From assembly GCA_030605615.1 (NCBI GenBank), contig JAUWHZ010000012.1:1-53305 (forward strand): a stretch of 53,305 nucleotides of DNA, given 5' to 3'. The notes beneath the pieces were generated by a model that saw nothing but the letters and a program-made list of their open reading frames with translations, did not search any database and had not been told where the DNA came from. This stretch comes from Atribacterota bacterium. GTDB taxonomy: Bacteria; Atribacterota; Phoenicimicrobiia; Phoenicimicrobiales; Phoenicimicrobiaceae. The position numbers and the translations under genes were made by a program. Positions 37,777 through 48,725 of this stretch are shown here, one piece after another; the stretch's first letter is position 1, and every line of letters begins with the position of its first letter.

Positions 37777-40599
37777 CTAATCTAATGCTTTTTTTAAAAA
37801 TTCTCCAGTAAATGATTTTTTATTATTGGCTAATTCTTCAGGGGTACCTTCAGCTACAATCCTCCCTCCTTCTTCTCCTCCTCCTGGACCAAGATCGATA
37901 ATATAGTCTGCTGATTTAATTACCTCTAAGTTGTGTTCTATCACCAAAACAGTATTTCCAGCTCTTACTAATCGATCTAAAACATTAAGTAATTTTTTTA
38001 CATCATCAAAATGCAATCCGGTAGTTGGCTCATCTAAAAGATATAGGGTCTTCCCGGTGCTCTTGGTACTTAGTTCTTTAGCTAATTTGACTCTTTGTGC
38101 TTCACCACCTGATAGTGTAGTAGCTGATTGCCCTAATTTTATATATCCTAATCCTACATCATATAAGGTCTTTAATTTTCTTTTAATCGAAGGGATTGCC
38201 ATAAAAAATTCTAAAGCTTCCTCTATAGTCATATCTAACACCTGAGCAATATTTTTACCTTTGTATTTTATATCTAAGGTTTCTCGATTAAATCTTTTAC
38301 CCTTACAAACTTCACAAGGAATAAATACATCAGGTAAAAAATACATCTCAATTTTTACTATTCCACCACCTTGACAAGCTTCACACCTTCCTCCCTTCAC
38401 ATTAAAACTAAATCTACCTGGCTGGTAACCTCTTATCCTGGCTTCTTTTGTTCTGGTAAAAATATCTCTAATGGGGGTAAAGCCCCCCGTATAGGTGGCA
38501 GGATTAGAACGGGAAGTTCTGCCAATAGGTGATTGATCAATAATTATTACTTTATCAATATTTTCAACCCCTTCAATTTTATCATAATCACCCGGGTGGA
38601 CTCGGCTCTTATAAATTTCTCTGGTTAAAGCTTTATATAATGTTTCTTCGACCAAAGTACTTTTTCCTGAGCCAGATACTCCAGTGATGCAAGTAAATGT
38701 TCCCAAAGGTATAGAGACATCGATATTTTTTAAATTATACTGGCGAGCTCCAATAATTTTTAGATATCTCTCATTTCCCTTTCTCCTTTTCGAGGGTATA
38801 CTAATTTTACTGAGACGGCTTAAATACCTTCCTGTAATAGACTCCTCAGTTTTCATTATATCTTGACAACTTCCTCTTGCTACTACATAACCCCCATGTA
38901 TCCCTGCCCCAGGTCCAAGGTCTACAACATAATCAGCAACCTTTATTGTCGCCTCATCATGTTCAATTACTATCACCGTATTCCCTAAATCTCTCAACTT
39001 TATAAGAGTCTGTAAAAGTTTATAATTATCTTTTTGGTGTAAACCAATACTCGGTTCATCTAAAATATAAAGTACACCGGTCAAACTCGAGCCAATCTGA
39101 GTAGCCAGACGAATCCTCTGGTTTTCCCCACCAGCTAATGTAGCTGATGTACGAGATAAAGTTAAGTAGTCTAACCCTACATTGGTTAAAAAGCTTAATC
39201 TATTTTTTATTTCTTTTAATATTTGACCAGCAATAATCTTTTTTCTCCCATTCAACCTTAAATTTTCAAAAAAATCATAATTCTGTTTAACTGACCATTC
39301 GGCAATATCAGCGATGGAGAAACCATCAATAGTTACTTTTAAACTTTCTGGGCGCAGTCTTTTCCCTTTACAAGAAGGACAGGGCCTGATGGTCATAAAC
39401 TTTTGTATCTCTGAACGGATATATTCTGATTTGGTCTCTCTATACCGTCTTTTTAAATTATTAATTACTCCCTCAAAAGAATTCTCATGAAGCCAATAGG
39501 TATTTTGTTCAGCATTCTGGTATTTAAAAGGTATTTTAGTCTCTCCTGAGCCATATAATATAATCTCTTGATATTTGGGGTTTAGCTCAACAAAAGGAGT
39601 AGTAAGTTCAAAACCATAAAAGTCAGCTAAACCCTTTAATATATGATAGAGGTATTTTCCTTTTACTTCACCCCAGGGGACTAAAGCTCCCTGTAATATT
39701 GATTTGCTTTTATTTGGCACAACTAATTCGGGATCAAACTCCATTTTAAATCCCAAACCACTACAAGTGGGACATGCCCCATAAGGACTATTAAAAGAAA
39801 ATATTCGAGGAGCAATCTCTGGTAAATTAATTCCACAATGAGGGCAAGAAAAATGTTCACTAAACATCTTTTCATCTTCCCCTTCTATTTCAATTATCAC
39901 TATCCCATCACTTAGATTTAAAGCAGTCTCAATAGAACTGGCTAAGCGACTTTCTATTTCTGGTTTTACTACCAGTCTATCTATTACAACTTCTATATTA
40001 TGATTTTTATACCGGTCTATTTTTATCTCCTCTTCTACTTCATAAACCTCACCGTCAACCCTCACCCGAACAAATCCCTTCTTTTGAACGTCCTCTAATA
40101 ATTTTTTATGCTCACCTTTCTTAAAACGAATTACCGGGGCTAAAACTTGTATTCTCTTCCCTTTAGGTAAAGTCAGAATTTGATCAACCATCTGTTCAAC
40201 TGTCTGTCTGCTCACTTGCTGACCACACTCTGGACAATGGGGTATCCCAATCCGAGCGAAGAGTAACCTTAAATAATCATAAATTTCTGTTACTGTTCCC
40301 ACTGTAGAACGAGGATTTTTACTTGCTTTCCTCTGGTCAATGGAAATTGCTGGAGATAACCCTTCGATGTAATCTACATCAGGTTTTTTCATCCTCTCCA
40401 TAAATTGACGAGCATAAGAAGACAAGGATTCAATATACCTTCTCTGACCTTCCGCATAGATAGTGTCAAAAGCTAAGGATGATTTGCCAGAACCACTCAA
40501 TCCAGTAATTACTATTAATTTATTTCTGGGTATTTCTAAATTAATGTTTTTTAAATTGTGTTCTCTTGCACCTTTAATTGTTATCTTAGTCTGAACCAT
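37777..40599 (-). CDS. uvrA: UvrABC system protein A
   Basis: The damage-sensing ABC-type ATPase of excision repair. In 940 residues it carries two ATPase modules (Walker [15 protein letters not shown] near 31-44 and [15 protein letters not shown] in the second half), zinc-finger cysteines, and two ABC signatures ([12 protein letters not shown] and [12 protein letters not shown]). Length normal. Its ATG overlaps the uvrB stop by one base (TAATG), showing tight coupling. Confidence 0.98.
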   Translation of the reverse strand: MVQTKITIKGAREHNLKNINLEIPRNKLIVITGLSGSGKSSLAFDTIYAEGQRRYIESLSSYARQFMERMKKPDVDYIEGLSPAISIDQRKASKNPRSTVGTVTEIYDYLRLLFARIGIPHCPECGQQVSRQTVEQMVDQILTLPKGKRIQVLAPVIRFKKGEHKKLLEDVQKKGFVRVRVDGEVYEVEEEIKIDRYKNHNIEVVIDRLVVKPEIESRLASSIETALNLSDGIVIIEIEGEDEKMFSEHFSCPHCGINLPEIAPRIFSFNSPYGACPTCSGLGFKMEFDPELVVPNKSKSILQGALVPWGEVKGKYLYHILKGLADFYGFELTTPFVELNPKYQEIILYGSGETKIPFKYQNAEQNTYWLHENSFEGVINNLKRRYRETKSEYIRSEIQKFMTIRPCPSCKGKRLRPESLKVTIDGFSIADIAEWSVKQNYDFFENLRLNGRKKIIAGQILKEIKNRLSFLTNVGLDYLTLSRTSATLAGGENQRIRLATQIGSSLTGVLYILDEPSIGLHQKDNYKLLQTLIKLRDLGNTVIVIEHDEATIKVADYVVDLGPGAGIHGGYVVARGSCQDIMKTEESITGRYLSRLSKISIPSKRRKGNERYLKIIGARQYNLKNIDVSIPLGTFTCITGVSGSGKSTLVEETLYKALTREIYKSRVHPGDYDKIEGVENIDKVIIIDQSPIGRTSRSNPATYTGGFTPIRDIFTRTKEARIRGYQPGRFSFNVKGGRCEACQGGGIVKIEMYFLPDVFIPCEVCKGKRFNRETLDIKYKGKNIAQVLDMTIEEALEFFMAIPSIKRKLKTLYDVGLGYIKLGQSATTLSGGEAQRVKLAKELSTKSTGKTLYLLDEPTTGLHFDDVKKLLNVLDRLVRAGNTVLVIEHNLEVIKSADYIIDLGPGGGEEGGRIVAEGTPEELANNKKSFTGEFLKKALD

Positions 40600-42599
40600 T
40601 AATCTTTTCTCCCGAATAGGGTTTTTTCTTTTTTTAACCTTCTTATCTCATCACGAAGTAAGGCTGCTCTTTCAAAATCTAAATTTTTTGCAGCTTGTTT
40701 CATCTCTTTCTCTAAAGACTTTATCAAAATTCTTAGATTATCTTGACTCAAATATTTTCCTCGTTCTTCACTGACAGTAGAAACATCTTGGAAGTTATCT
40801 AAATTATTGATGATGGCAAATTCTTGCACTGGTTTGATTATAGTTTGAGGAATTATATTATGTTGTCGATTGTATTCTAATTGTATCTTTCTTCTTCGAT
40901 TGGTTTCTTTTACGGCCCTACTTATTGAACCAGTAATATTTTGACAGTACAAAATAACAGTTCCATTTATATTCCGAGCTGCCCTTCCCATTGTCTGAAT
41001 CAATGAAGTTTCTGACCTTAAAAAACCTTCCTTATCCGCATCCAAAATAGCCACCAGAGATACTTCGGGGAGGTCCAGCCCTTCTCTTAAAAGATTTACT
41101 CCTACTAATACATTAAATTTACCCAATCTTAAATCCCTTAAGATGTTAATTCTCTCTAACGTTTCTATTTCTGAATGGAGATATCTAACTTTTATATTAA
41201 TTTCTTCTAAATACTCCGCTACATCTTCGGCCATTCTCTTAGTTAAGGTAGTTACTAATACTCTTTCTTTTTTTTCTGTCCTTTCTTTGATTTCTTCTAT
41301 TAAACTATCAATCTGATTTTCTATTGGTTTTAAAATTACTTCAGGGTCAACCAATCCAGTAGGCCTAATAATCTGTTCAACTACCTGTTCACTCCTTTCT
41401 AATTCATACTTGGCTGGGGTAGCAGAGACAAAAATAACTTTTTCCATATATTTTTCTATTTCCTCAAAATATAAAGGTCTATTATCATAGGCTGAAGACA
41501 AACGAAATCCATATTCCACCAAACTATTTTTTCGGGATTTATCACCCGCAAACATCCCTCTTAACTGAGGAATAGTAACATGAGATTCATCAATAAACAT
41601 TAAAAAATCAGAAGGAAAATAATTCAATAAAGTTGCTGGCGGTTCACCTGCTTTCCTCTCACTTAAATGACGAGAATAATTTTCAATTCCACTACAGTAA
41701 CCCACTTCTCTTAACATTTCTAAATCATATTTAGTCCTTTGTTCTAACCTTTGGGTCTCTAAGAATTTTCCTATTTTTTTTAAATATTTTAACCTTTCCT
41801 GTAATTCTCCTTCTATTGAGAAAATTGCTCTTTTTAATTTATCTTTAGTGGTTACAAAATGTTTAGCCGGATAAACTATCAATTTTTCTTTCCTGTGTTT
41901 AATCTTTCCACTTAAGGGGTCAATCTCGGAGATAGCTTCTATTTTATCACCCCATAATTCTATACGAAAGGCATATTCTAAGTAAGAAGGGAATACTTCA
42001 ATTACATCTCCTCTTACTCTAAAACACCCTCGATGAAAATCAATATCGTTTCTCTCGTAATGTATATTTACAAGCTTTTCTAAGATTTCATCCCTTTCAT
42101 GAACCTCATTCTGGCCAACCATTAATACTAAATCTTTATAATCTTCAGGAGAACCCAATCCATAAATACAAGATACACTGGCTACAATAATCACATCTCT
42201 TCTTCCTAATAAGGAACTGGTAGCAGAGAGTCTTAATCGATCTATCTCGTCATTTATAGAAGAATCTTTCTCAATATAAGTATCTGTACGTGGTATATAG
42301 GCTTCTGGTTGATAATAGTCATAATAACTTACAAAATATTCCACAGCATTATAAGGAAAAAATCTTCTAAATTCGCTACATAATTGGGCAGCTAAAGTTT
42401 TATTATGAGAGATCACCAGGGTAGGCAACTGAACCTCTTGGATTACATTAGCCATAGTAAATGTCTTTCCTGAACCAGTTACTCCCAGTAAAGTTTGATA
42501 TTTATAACCATTGTGTATGCCCCCAATCAATTTTTCTATAGCCTGGGGCTGGTCTCCTTGAGTGGGGTAATCAGATACTAAATTAAATTTATGGTTCAT
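40599..42599 (-). CDS. uvrB: UvrABC system protein B
   Basis: The helicase-like subunit that verifies DNA damage and recruits UvrC. It has Walker [16 protein letters not shown], the beta-hairpin region [20 protein letters not shown], helicase motifs including [17 protein letters not shown], and the C-terminal UVR motif. The frame reaches a GTG at 42608, but AAAGGTG is placed for the ATG at 42599 (666 residues). It begins the uvrBAC unit after a repeat-filled gap. Confidence 0.97.
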   Translation of the reverse strand: MNHKFNLVSDYPTQGDQPQAIEKLIGGIHNGYKYQTLLGVTGSGKTFTMANVIQEVQLPTLVISHNKTLAAQLCSEFRRFFPYNAVEYFVSYYDYYQPEAYIPRTDTYIEKDSSINDEIDRLRLSATSSLLGRRDVIIVASVSCIYGLGSPEDYKDLVLMVGQNEVHERDEILEKLVNIHYERNDIDFHRGCFRVRGDVIEVFPSYLEYAFRIELWGDKIEAISEIDPLSGKIKHRKEKLIVYPAKHFVTTKDKLKRAIFSIEGELQERLKYLKKIGKFLETQRLEQRTKYDLEMLREVGYCSGIENYSRHLSERKAGEPPATLLNYFPSDFLMFIDESHVTIPQLRGMFAGDKSRKNSLVEYGFRLSSAYDNRPLYFEEIEKYMEKVIFVSATPAKYELERSEQVVEQIIRPTGLVDPEVILKPIENQIDSLIEEIKERTEKKERVLVTTLTKRMAEDVAEYLEEINIKVRYLHSEIETLERINILRDLRLGKFNVLVGVNLLREGLDLPEVSLVAILDADKEGFLRSETSLIQTMGRAARNINGTVILYCQNITGSISRAVKETNRRRKIQLEYNRQHNIIPQTIIKPVQEFAIINNLDNFQDVSTVSEERGKYLSQDNLRILIKSLEKEMKQAAKNLDFERAALLRDEIRRLKKEKTLFGRKD

Positions 42600-42701
42600 T
42601 GATAACACCTTTTTAAAACTAAATCTACAACTTAAAATTTTATGGAACTTACTTTTATTCTCAATAATTATACACTTAATATATAATTCTATAAAGGTTT
42701 A

Positions 42702-42756
42702 ATTCGTATCTCGTATCTAGTATCTCGTATTATAGCGGATAGCGTAGAGCGTATAG
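42702..42756. repeat. Heptamer array, CTCGTAT then AGCGTNN units
   Basis: TTCGTAT, CTCGTAT, CTAGTAT, CTCGTAT followed by AGCGGAT, AGCGTAG, AGCGTAT. The order of the two unit types is reversed relative to 22126-22196. Confidence 0.8.
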
Positions 42757-42799
42757 TTTTTAAGATGTAGGCATAAGTAATATGTAATTGATAATATGT

Positions 42800-42940
42800 A
42801 GGGGCTCGATTCATCGAGCCCGTTATAAGAATTTTAAAAGCAACTCGGGGCGGATAAATCCGCCCCCTACGCCAAATACTATATCCTATGCAGAAAATAT
42901 TTTGAATTATGGTTTTTCGTTTTAAATTTTTAGTTGCATA
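42800..42940. repeat. Family C double-hairpin element, copy 3
   Basis: GGGCTCGAT/ATCGAGCCC (42802-42821) and GGGGCGGAT/ATCCGCCCC (42847-42866), then the shared tail TTTGAATTATGGTTTTTCG. It lies 3' of the adenine deaminase gene. With the heptamers it accounts for most of the 42600-42981 gap; no gene is seen. Confidence 0.8.
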
Positions 42941-42981
42941 CTAAAAACTTGTATTTATGCTAATTTAATTGGTGAATCAGC

Positions 42982-44694
42982 TTAATCCATAAATAAATCT
43001 ACAATTTTTGAATTATTAACATCTACCAAACCTTTATTGGTTATTTTAAGATGAGGAGCAACTTCTAAAGATAAAAAAGAAATACTCATAAAAGGATTAT
43101 CAACCGTAACCCCTAAACTCTTAGAAGTCTTATAGATGGAATCTAAATTTTCTTTCACTTCTAAGAGAGGCCTATCTGACATTAAACCGGCAATAGGCAA
43201 AGGTAGTGAATCTACTATTTTTTCATCTACGGATATCGCTAATCCACCTCCCATCTTAGCAATAGCTGCTCCTACATTTAACATATCTTTATCGTTAGTG
43301 CCAACAATTATAATATTATGCGAATCATGGGCGACAGATGACCCTAAAGCTCCTTTCTTAAGCCCAATCCCTTTTACCAAACCCAGACTCACCTTCTCAG
43401 AAGCATGATGTCTTTCCACTACTGCAACTTTCAAAATATCTCGCTTAATATCAGATACCACCCAACCATTCTCAATTTTGGGAGTTTCTATATTAGTTTC
43501 AGTAATGATCTGACCTGGTATAATTTTTATTACTCTACATTTATTTCCTTTAACTGGAATTTTAAAATCTTCTGGGTAAAGCCATTTAATATTAACTGAC
43601 CCTCTAATAGGTACCTCCAGCGGTTTGGGTCTTAACTCTAATAATTTTCCATTTTCTGCTACCAATTTTCCATCTTTAAAAACTTTAAGTATATTAAAAT
43701 CTTTAAAGTTATCAAAAATAACTAAATTAGCTGTATAACCTGGAGCAATTGCTCCTAAGTTCCTTAATCTGAAATATTCAGTAGTATTAAGAGTAGCCAT
43801 TCTTATAGCAGTAACCGGGTCAATACCTTCTTTTATAGTGGTTTTTATCATATAATTAATATGCCCTTCTTCTATTAAATCCTTAGGATGCCGGTCGTCA
43901 CAACAAAAGAAACATCTTCTGGAATTATCTGAATTTACAAGTGGTAAAAGATCGTTTAAATTCCGAGTAACAGAACCTTCTCTTAACATAATATACATAC
44001 CTAATCTTAATTTTTCTTGAGCTTCTTCTACTGTGGTACATTCATGATCAGATCTTATTTGGGCAGAAATATAAGCACAAAGATCTTTACCGGATAAATT
44101 AGGGGCATGGCCATCGATACATTTATGAGAGGAAGCAACTATCTTATCTAAAACCTCGGGAATTTGATTTAAAACTCCTGGAAAATTCATCATCTCTCCT
44201 AATCCTAAAACCCATTTTTCGTCTAAAAGTGGGTATAAGTCATTTACACTTAAGTTTGCTCCTGAAGTACCTAAAGATGAGGCGGGAACACAAGAAGGAA
44301 GCATCATAAAAATATTTAAGGGGTTATATTTGCTAGATTCCAACATATATCTAATACCTTCTAAACCCAAAACATTAGCGATTTCGTGAGGATCTATAAT
44401 TACTGAAGTTGTCCCTAAAGGTACTACCGTTCTGGCAAATTCTGATATTTTTACCATTGAACTTTCTAAGTGAATATGTCCATCAATAAATCCGGGAGAT
44501 AAATAGCAATCAGAAATATCAATTTCTTTATCTGCGTTATATCCTTCTCCTAAACCTACAATCAAACCTTTATAAATTGCGACATCTGTAGTATATATTT
44601 CTCCGGAAAAAACATTTATTATCTTCCCATTTTTCAATAATAGATCAGCCTTTTCCTCTCCCCGGGCAACTTTTATAATTTCAGAAAGACTCAT
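42982..44694 (-). CDS. ade: Adenine deaminase
   Basis: Converts adenine to hypoxanthine. The amidohydrolase has PGFIDGHIHLESSM (metal histidines), IDPHEIANVLG, DGHAPNL and FCCDDRHPKDL in the first half, and the Ade-specific C-terminal domain with VERHHASEKVSLG and VAHDSHNIIIVG. The frame reaches a GTG at 44703, but GAAGGGG is well placed for ATG 44694 (about 570 residues). It overlaps the end of coaE. Confidence 0.95.
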   Translation of the reverse strand: MSLSEIIKVARGEEKADLLLKNGKIINVFSGEIYTTDVAIYKGLIVGLGEGYNADKEIDISDCYLSPGFIDGHIHLESSMVKISEFARTVVPLGTTSVIIDPHEIANVLGLEGIRYMLESSKYNPLNIFMMLPSCVPASSLGTSGANLSVNDLYPLLDEKWVLGLGEMMNFPGVLNQIPEVLDKIVASSHKCIDGHAPNLSGKDLCAYISAQIRSDHECTTVEEAQEKLRLGMYIMLREGSVTRNLNDLLPLVNSDNSRRCFFCCDDRHPKDLIEEGHINYMIKTTIKEGIDPVTAIRMATLNTTEYFRLRNLGAIAPGYTANLVIFDNFKDFNILKVFKDGKLVAENGKLLELRPKPLEVPIRGSVNIKWLYPEDFKIPVKGNKCRVIKIIPGQIITETNIETPKIENGWVVSDIKRDILKVAVVERHHASEKVSLGLVKGIGLKKGALGSSVAHDSHNIIIVGTNDKDMLNVGAAIAKMGGGLAISVDEKIVDSLPLPIAGLMSDRPLLEVKENLDSIYKTSKSLGVTVDNPFMSISFLSLEVAPHLKITNKGLVDVNNSKIVDLFMD

Positions 44695-45334
44695 AATGAC
44701 CACCCCTTCTTTCGTGAATCGTATCTCGTATCTCGTATCTCCAAATTTTTTTTACTTGTTCTTTGGTCTTATCCAATGAATTGCTATTATCTATTACATA
44801 GTCAGCCATTTTAACTTTTTCTTTTAACGGCGTTTGAGATTTAATTCTCTTTAAAGATTCTTGGGCCGATAAATTATTTCTCTCCATTAATCTTTCAATC
44901 TGTTTCTCTTCATTTATATATACTACAATTATCTTGTCCATTAAATTATCAATCTTTGCTTCATAGATTAAGGCAGCGTCTATGATTAATATCTTTTCTT
45001 TTCCATTTTTATAAGTTTTATTTTTTGCTAAACTTATTTCCTTTTTAATTAATTTTATTATCTCTGGATGAGTAATATCATTCAATTTTTTTAATAAATT
45101 TTGATTATTAAAAACTATCCTTCCTAATTTTTTTCTATTTATTTTTAAATCTTCTTTTAATAAATCTTTTCCAAACAATTTAACAATTTTCTTCCAAGCA
45201 GGTTTATGTGGCAAAATTACCTTATGGCCAAGCTCGTCAGCATCGACTATCTTGGCTCCTAAATCTTTAAACATCTTAGCTACAGTACTTTTACCACTTA
45301 CAATCCCACCTGTAAGTCCAATAATCAATGCCAT
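44681..45334 (-). CDS. coaE: Dephospho-CoA kinase
   Basis: The last step of coenzyme A synthesis. P-loop GLTGGIVSGKST, IVDADELGHKV and LIIDAALIYEA are conserved. The protein is 217 residues, longer than typical, because the C-terminus from RYEIRDT onward is encoded by a CGTATCT heptamer array and the following bases. The true family end lies near VKKIW. ATG with GGGGGG upstream; the following ade gene overlaps its end. Confidence 0.94.
   Translation of the reverse strand: MALIIGLTGGIVSGKSTVAKMFKDLGAKIVDADELGHKVILPHKPAWKKIVKLFGKDLLKEDLKINRKKLGRIVFNNQNLLKKLNDITHPEIIKLIKKEISLAKNKTYKNGKEKILIIDAALIYEAKIDNLMDKIIVVYINEEKQIERLMERNNLSAQESLKRIKSQTPLKEKVKMADYVIDNSNSLDKTKEQVKKIWRYEIRDTIHERRGGHYESF
44718..44741. 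repeat. Heptamer array inside the 3' end of coaE
   Basis: Three tandem perfect CGTATCT units. Read on the minus strand in frame they encode RYEIRDT at the CoaE C-terminus, a case where the repeat is coding. Confidence 0.85.
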
Positions 45335-45350
45335 AATTCCCCCCTGAATT

Positions 45351-45431
45351 AGTCGTTAACAAATTAGTTAACTGGTTTAACATTAACTCATTAACTAACT
45401 AACCAGGTAACTAAGTAACCAATTAACTAAC
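45351..45431. repeat. Heptamer-like block of TTAACTA type reaching into polA
   Basis: AGTCGTTAACAAATTAG, then a run of AACTNAN units (TTAACTC, ATTAACTAACTAACC, GTAACTAAGTAACC). It ends in AACTAAC, which contains the polA stop codon. Confidence 0.65.
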
Positions 45432-48083
45432 TTCTGCCCAATTATAGCCCGTCTTCAAATTTACTTTTAAAGGCACAGAAAGTTCCAAACTGTTTTCCAT
45501 AATATCTTTTACAATTGACTTTGCTTCTTTAAGTTCATTTTTATAAATTTCAAAGATTAATTCATCATGGATTTGAAGTAATAATTTACTTTTGAATTTT
45601 TTCTTTTTAAAAAATTCACTAATTTTAATCATAGCCAATTTTATCAAATCTGCTGCACTACCCTGAATGGGAGCATTAATGGCAATCCGTTCATTAAATT
45701 CCCGAATATTTTTATCCAGACTGTTTATACCACCTAAATATCTTCGTCGATTTAATAGGGTAACCACATAACCTTTTTTTCTGGCTTCTTCTTTCTCTTT
45801 TTCAATATACCTTTTTACACCTTGATATCTTTGGAAATAATTGCTAATATATTTTTCCGCCTCTTCTCTCCCTATCCCCAGGTTCCGGGCTAACCCGTAA
45901 CTACTCATCCCATAAATAATACCAAAATTTATCATCTTAGCCATCCTTCTCATCTGCCCACTAATTAAATCCTGGTCAAGGTCAAATATATCAGCAGCTG
46001 TATGAGTATGAATATCCTCATCATTTTTAAAAGCAGTTATTAAACTCTCATCTCCAGAGAGATGAGCCAAAATACGTAACTCAATTTGAGAATAATCTGC
46101 AGTTAACAATATAAACCCTTCCTCGGGAATAAAAGCCTTTCTTATTTCTCTACCTATTTCAGTTCTAATGGGGATATTCTGTAGATTTGGTTCACTACTG
46201 CTTAATCTCCCGGTAGAAGTGATTGTTTGATGAAAAGAAGTGTGTATCCTTTTCGTATTACCATTTACTAAAAGGGGCAATTTTTCTATATAAGTATTTT
46301 TTAGCTTACATAGTTCTCTATATTCTAAGATAAAAGATACTACTTTATGATGAGGAGACAAAGTGTTAAGCACATAAGCATTGGTAGAATAACCTGTTTT
46401 AGTCTTTTTAATTACTGGTAATTTTAATTTTTCAAAAAGTATATTACTCAACTGTTTAGGGGAATTAATATTAAATTCAGTTCCAGCTAAATTATAGATA
46501 GTTTCCTCTAATTCTTTAAGTCGAGAATCCACTTGCCTGGACATTTTCTTTAAAAAATCAACATTTATTTTGATGCCGTTAATTTCCATCTCTCCCAATA
46601 CTTCTATTAAGGGCATTTCAATTTCTTTAAACAAAGAAATTAATTCTTTTTCCTTTAATTTTTCCTCCAAAATCTCTTTCAATTTCAGGATATTTTGAGC
46701 ATTTTCACATACATCTTCTATGCTCTTGATAGTATTTTCTTTATCTTCTTTATCTTCATTCTTTAAGTATTCCAAATATTCCCAGAACAAATTTTTTAAA
46801 CTATATTCTTCTTTTGAGGGATTTAACAAATAAGCAGCAATCATCGTATCAAAATTATCTCCCTTTAGTTCTATCTGATATCTATTAAGCACTACAAAAC
46901 CAAACTTAAGGTTGTGCCCAATTTTTATAATTTTTTCATTTTCATAAAATGGGCGTAATCGACTTAAAACCACATCTGCAGAAAGACACTTAGGTCTTTC
47001 CATTAAGTTTAAAGGGGAAATCGGGATATAAAAGGTTCTATTATCTTTAAAGCTGAGGGCAATACCTAAAATTTTGGAAGAGATAGCATTGTCTGAAGAA
47101 GTTATCAAATTAAAGGAAAAATATTTATTTCCTTTAATTATATTGATTAACTCATCTAATCTTTCCTTAGTGTCAATTAAATTGTATTTCACTTTTGTAT
47201 TTTCCCGATTAATTTTAGGAGCAATCTTTTTTATTAAATTCTTAAATTCTAATCTTTTGAAAATTTCCCATAATTCTTTATAATTTGGTGATTTAATCTT
47301 CAAATCATTAAAATCATATATTATAGGGACATCCCTTACAATAGTGGCTAACTTTTTGCTCATTCGAATTTGGTTTTCATATTCTTTTATTTTTTCTCTT
47401 AAAGATTTTTTAGGAATTTTATCAACGTTTTTTAATAAATTTTCTAAATTGGCAAATTTTTTGATTAAAACTATAGCAGTTTTTTCTCCTATGCCGGGAA
47501 CTCCAGGGATATTATCTGAAGGGTCCCCTTTTAAAGCTAATATATCCACTATTTTATCAGGGTCTACTCCATATTTATTTTTTATACTTTCTTCATCATA
47601 AATTTTGACTTCAGTTACTCCTTTGACAGTAGTCATTATCTTGGTGAATGGAGAAATTAATTGAAAGGCATCTTTATCCCCCGTTACAATAAGTGTATTA
47701 CAATTTCTTTTCTCTGCTTCCCTTGCTAAAGTGCCAATTATATCATCTGCCTCATAACCTTCTTTAGAACAAATAGAAATATTATAATTATTAATAATTT
47801 CTTTAATTAAGGGGATTTGATTTATTAATTCAATGGGCATCTTCTTGCGGTGGACTTTATATTCTTTGAATTCTTTATGTCGGAAAGTGGGTTTAGGCGT
47901 ATCAAAGGCAATCATCATATAATCTGGTTTCTCTTCCTCTAATAACTTTATCAATATCATAGTAAATCCGTAGACCGCATTAATAATTTGACCATATGAA
48001 GTAGCCAATTGTGGTAAAGCATAAAAAGTACGATAAAGTATTCCTTGTCCATCAATTAAAATAAATTTTTTTTTATTATCCAT
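45423..48083 (-). CDS. polA: DNA polymerase I, proofreading domain apparently inactive
   Basis: Repair and Okazaki-fragment polymerase of 886 residues. The 5' nuclease domain (1-290; MIAFDTPKPTFRHKE, GDKDAFQL), a 3'-5' exonuclease-like middle and the polymerase domain (ADYSQIELRILAHLSGD, MAKMINFGIIYGMSSYGL, QIHDELIFE) are all present. In the middle domain the usual DxE metal motif is replaced by FNLIT and the NLKYD aspartate by NLKFG, so proofreading should be lost, as in other thermophile or clostridial Pol I. ATG with AGAGAGG upstream. The last codons abut a repeat. Confidence 0.96.
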   Translation of the reverse strand: MDNKKKFILIDGQGILYRTFYALPQLATSYGQIINAVYGFTMILIKLLEEEKPDYMMIAFDTPKPTFRHKEFKEYKVHRKKMPIELINQIPLIKEIINNYNISICSKEGYEADDIIGTLAREAEKRNCNTLIVTGDKDAFQLISPFTKIMTTVKGVTEVKIYDEESIKNKYGVDPDKIVDILALKGDPSDNIPGVPGIGEKTAIVLIKKFANLENLLKNVDKIPKKSLREKIKEYENQIRMSKKLATIVRDVPIIYDFNDLKIKSPNYKELWEIFKRLEFKNLIKKIAPKINRENTKVKYNLIDTKERLDELINIIKGNKYFSFNLITSSDNAISSKILGIALSFKDNRTFYIPISPLNLMERPKCLSADVVLSRLRPFYENEKIIKIGHNLKFGFVVLNRYQIELKGDNFDTMIAAYLLNPSKEEYSLKNLFWEYLEYLKNEDKEDKENTIKSIEDVCENAQNILKLKEILEEKLKEKELISLFKEIEMPLIEVLGEMEINGIKINVDFLKKMSRQVDSRLKELEETIYNLAGTEFNINSPKQLSNILFEKLKLPVIKKTKTGYSTNAYVLNTLSPHHKVVSFILEYRELCKLKNTYIEKLPLLVNGNTKRIHTSFHQTITSTGRLSSSEPNLQNIPIRTEIGREIRKAFIPEEGFILLTADYSQIELRILAHLSGDESLITAFKNDEDIHTHTAADIFDLDQDLISGQMRRMAKMINFGIIYGMSSYGLARNLGIGREEAEKYISNYFQRYQGVKRYIEKEKEEARKKGYVVTLLNRRRYLGGINSLDKNIREFNERIAINAPIQGSAADLIKLAMIKISEFFKKKKFKSKLLLQIHDELIFEIYKNELKEAKSIVKDIMENSLELSVPLKVNLKTGYNWAEVS

Positions 48084-48132
48084 AACCTCTCTTCTTTCTC
48101 TCGACTTTCTCTAACATTCCTCTGACTTCCTC

Positions 48133-48161
48133 TTGACAATAAATATTAGTTAACCTATAAT
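48133..48161 (+). promoter_or_regulatory. Consensus promoter of tRNA-Leu
   Basis: TTGACA (48133-48138), 17 bases, TATAAT (48156-48161): a perfect match to the housekeeping consensus, 22 bases before the tRNA. It is divergent from polA. Confidence 0.9.
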
Positions 48162-48183
48162 TTTTAAACAAGAACTAATAAAC

Positions 48184-48272
48184 GCCGAAGTGGCGAAATT
48201 GGTAGACGCACTGGACTCAAAATCCAGCGAGCCTTAAAGCTCGTGTCGGTTCGACTCCGACCTTCGGCACCA
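48184..48272 (+). tRNA. tRNA-Leu (CAA)
   Basis: Acceptor GCCGAAG pairs with CTTCGGC, followed by A and an encoded CCA. The anticodon stem CTGGA/TCCAG carries loop CTCAAAA, anticodon CAA, reading UUG. The long variable arm (GCGAGCC..GGCTCGT type, 48227-48247) is that of a class II tRNA, and TTCGACTC forms the T-loop. It is the only plus-strand gene in the window. Confidence 0.97.
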
Positions 48273-48277
48273 CTTTC

Positions 48278-48330
48278 TCGTATGTCGTATATCGTATGTC
48301 GCATTTCGTATTGTGTATCTAATATCGAAT
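48278..48330. repeat. Heptamer array directly after the tRNA
   Basis: TCGTATG, TCGTATA, TCGTATG, TCGCATT, TCGTATT, GTGTATC: six units of period 7 starting a few bases after the tRNA CCA end. Confidence 0.85.
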
Positions 48331-48334
48331 CGTT

Positions 48335-48426
48335 TTTATTGCAGGGGTGGCATTTAATATTACTTGATTACCACCCCGATTTATTTTGATAATTTGTCTG
48401 GCGGGATTAACGAATCAAACTCCTAC
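48335..48426. repeat. Diverged hairpin and family C relic in inverted orientation
   Basis: GGGGTGG/CCACCCC (48344-48377) is a hairpin. On the minus strand AGGAGTTTGATTCGTTAATCC then CGCCAGACAAATTATC (48426 to about 48384) matches the first half of family C copy 1 with mutations. The element is inverted relative to the three other copies. Confidence 0.6.
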
Positions 48427-48452
48427 CTCTTTCTCTCTTCTATTTTCTTTAC

Positions 48453-48485
48453 TATATACGATATACGATATACGAGATACGAATT
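48453..48485. repeat. Inverted heptamer array before the DUF2007-like gene stop
   Basis: ATACGAT, ATACGAT, ATACGAG, ATACGAA: four inverted TCGTAT units facing the array at 48278 and ending at the stop codon of the next gene. The 48084-48483 gap thus holds the tRNA and a full convergent repeat unit. Confidence 0.8.
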
Positions 48486-48711
48486 AGTCGATATCGTTTA
48501 ATAAATTATTATCATAAAGTAGAGATTGATTAATCACATTAACTGCTTCTTTAGCTTCACAGTGAGGCACTAAAATTTCTACATTTCCATTTAATTCATC
48601 CTGATTCATTTCTAACTGATTTAAAATAGTTATAATACCTTTATCCTTTAAGACTTTTCCCAAGCTTTTGGCCAGTGAAATATCTTTTGCAATATAAATT
48701 ACTTTCCACAT
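48484..48711 (-). CDS. Small DUF2007-like protein
   Basis: A 75-residue protein starting MWKVIYIAKDISLAKSLGKV with a later VEILVPHCEAKEAVNVI. This layout is seen in small clostridial proteins of unknown function, related to the putative signal-transducing DUF2007 family, that often lie near dnaE, pfkA or accD. It follows dnaE by 14 bases and is probably co-transcribed. ATG with AGAGG upstream. Function unknown. Confidence 0.75.
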   Translation of the reverse strand: MWKVIYIAKDISLAKSLGKVLKDKGIITILNQLEMNQDELNGNVEILVPHCEAKEAVNVINQSLLYDNNLLNDID

Positions 48712-48725
48712 TTTAAATAAAACCT

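Noticed and set aside
37931-38245. Long plus-strand open frames opposite uvrA, and similar ones opposite other genes
   Set aside because: They lie antisense to well-conserved proteins, lack ribosome-binding sites and show no family resemblance.
48278-48485. Possible CRISPR array after the tRNA
   Set aside because: Units are 7 bp, contiguous and degenerate, with no unique spacers and no cas genes.
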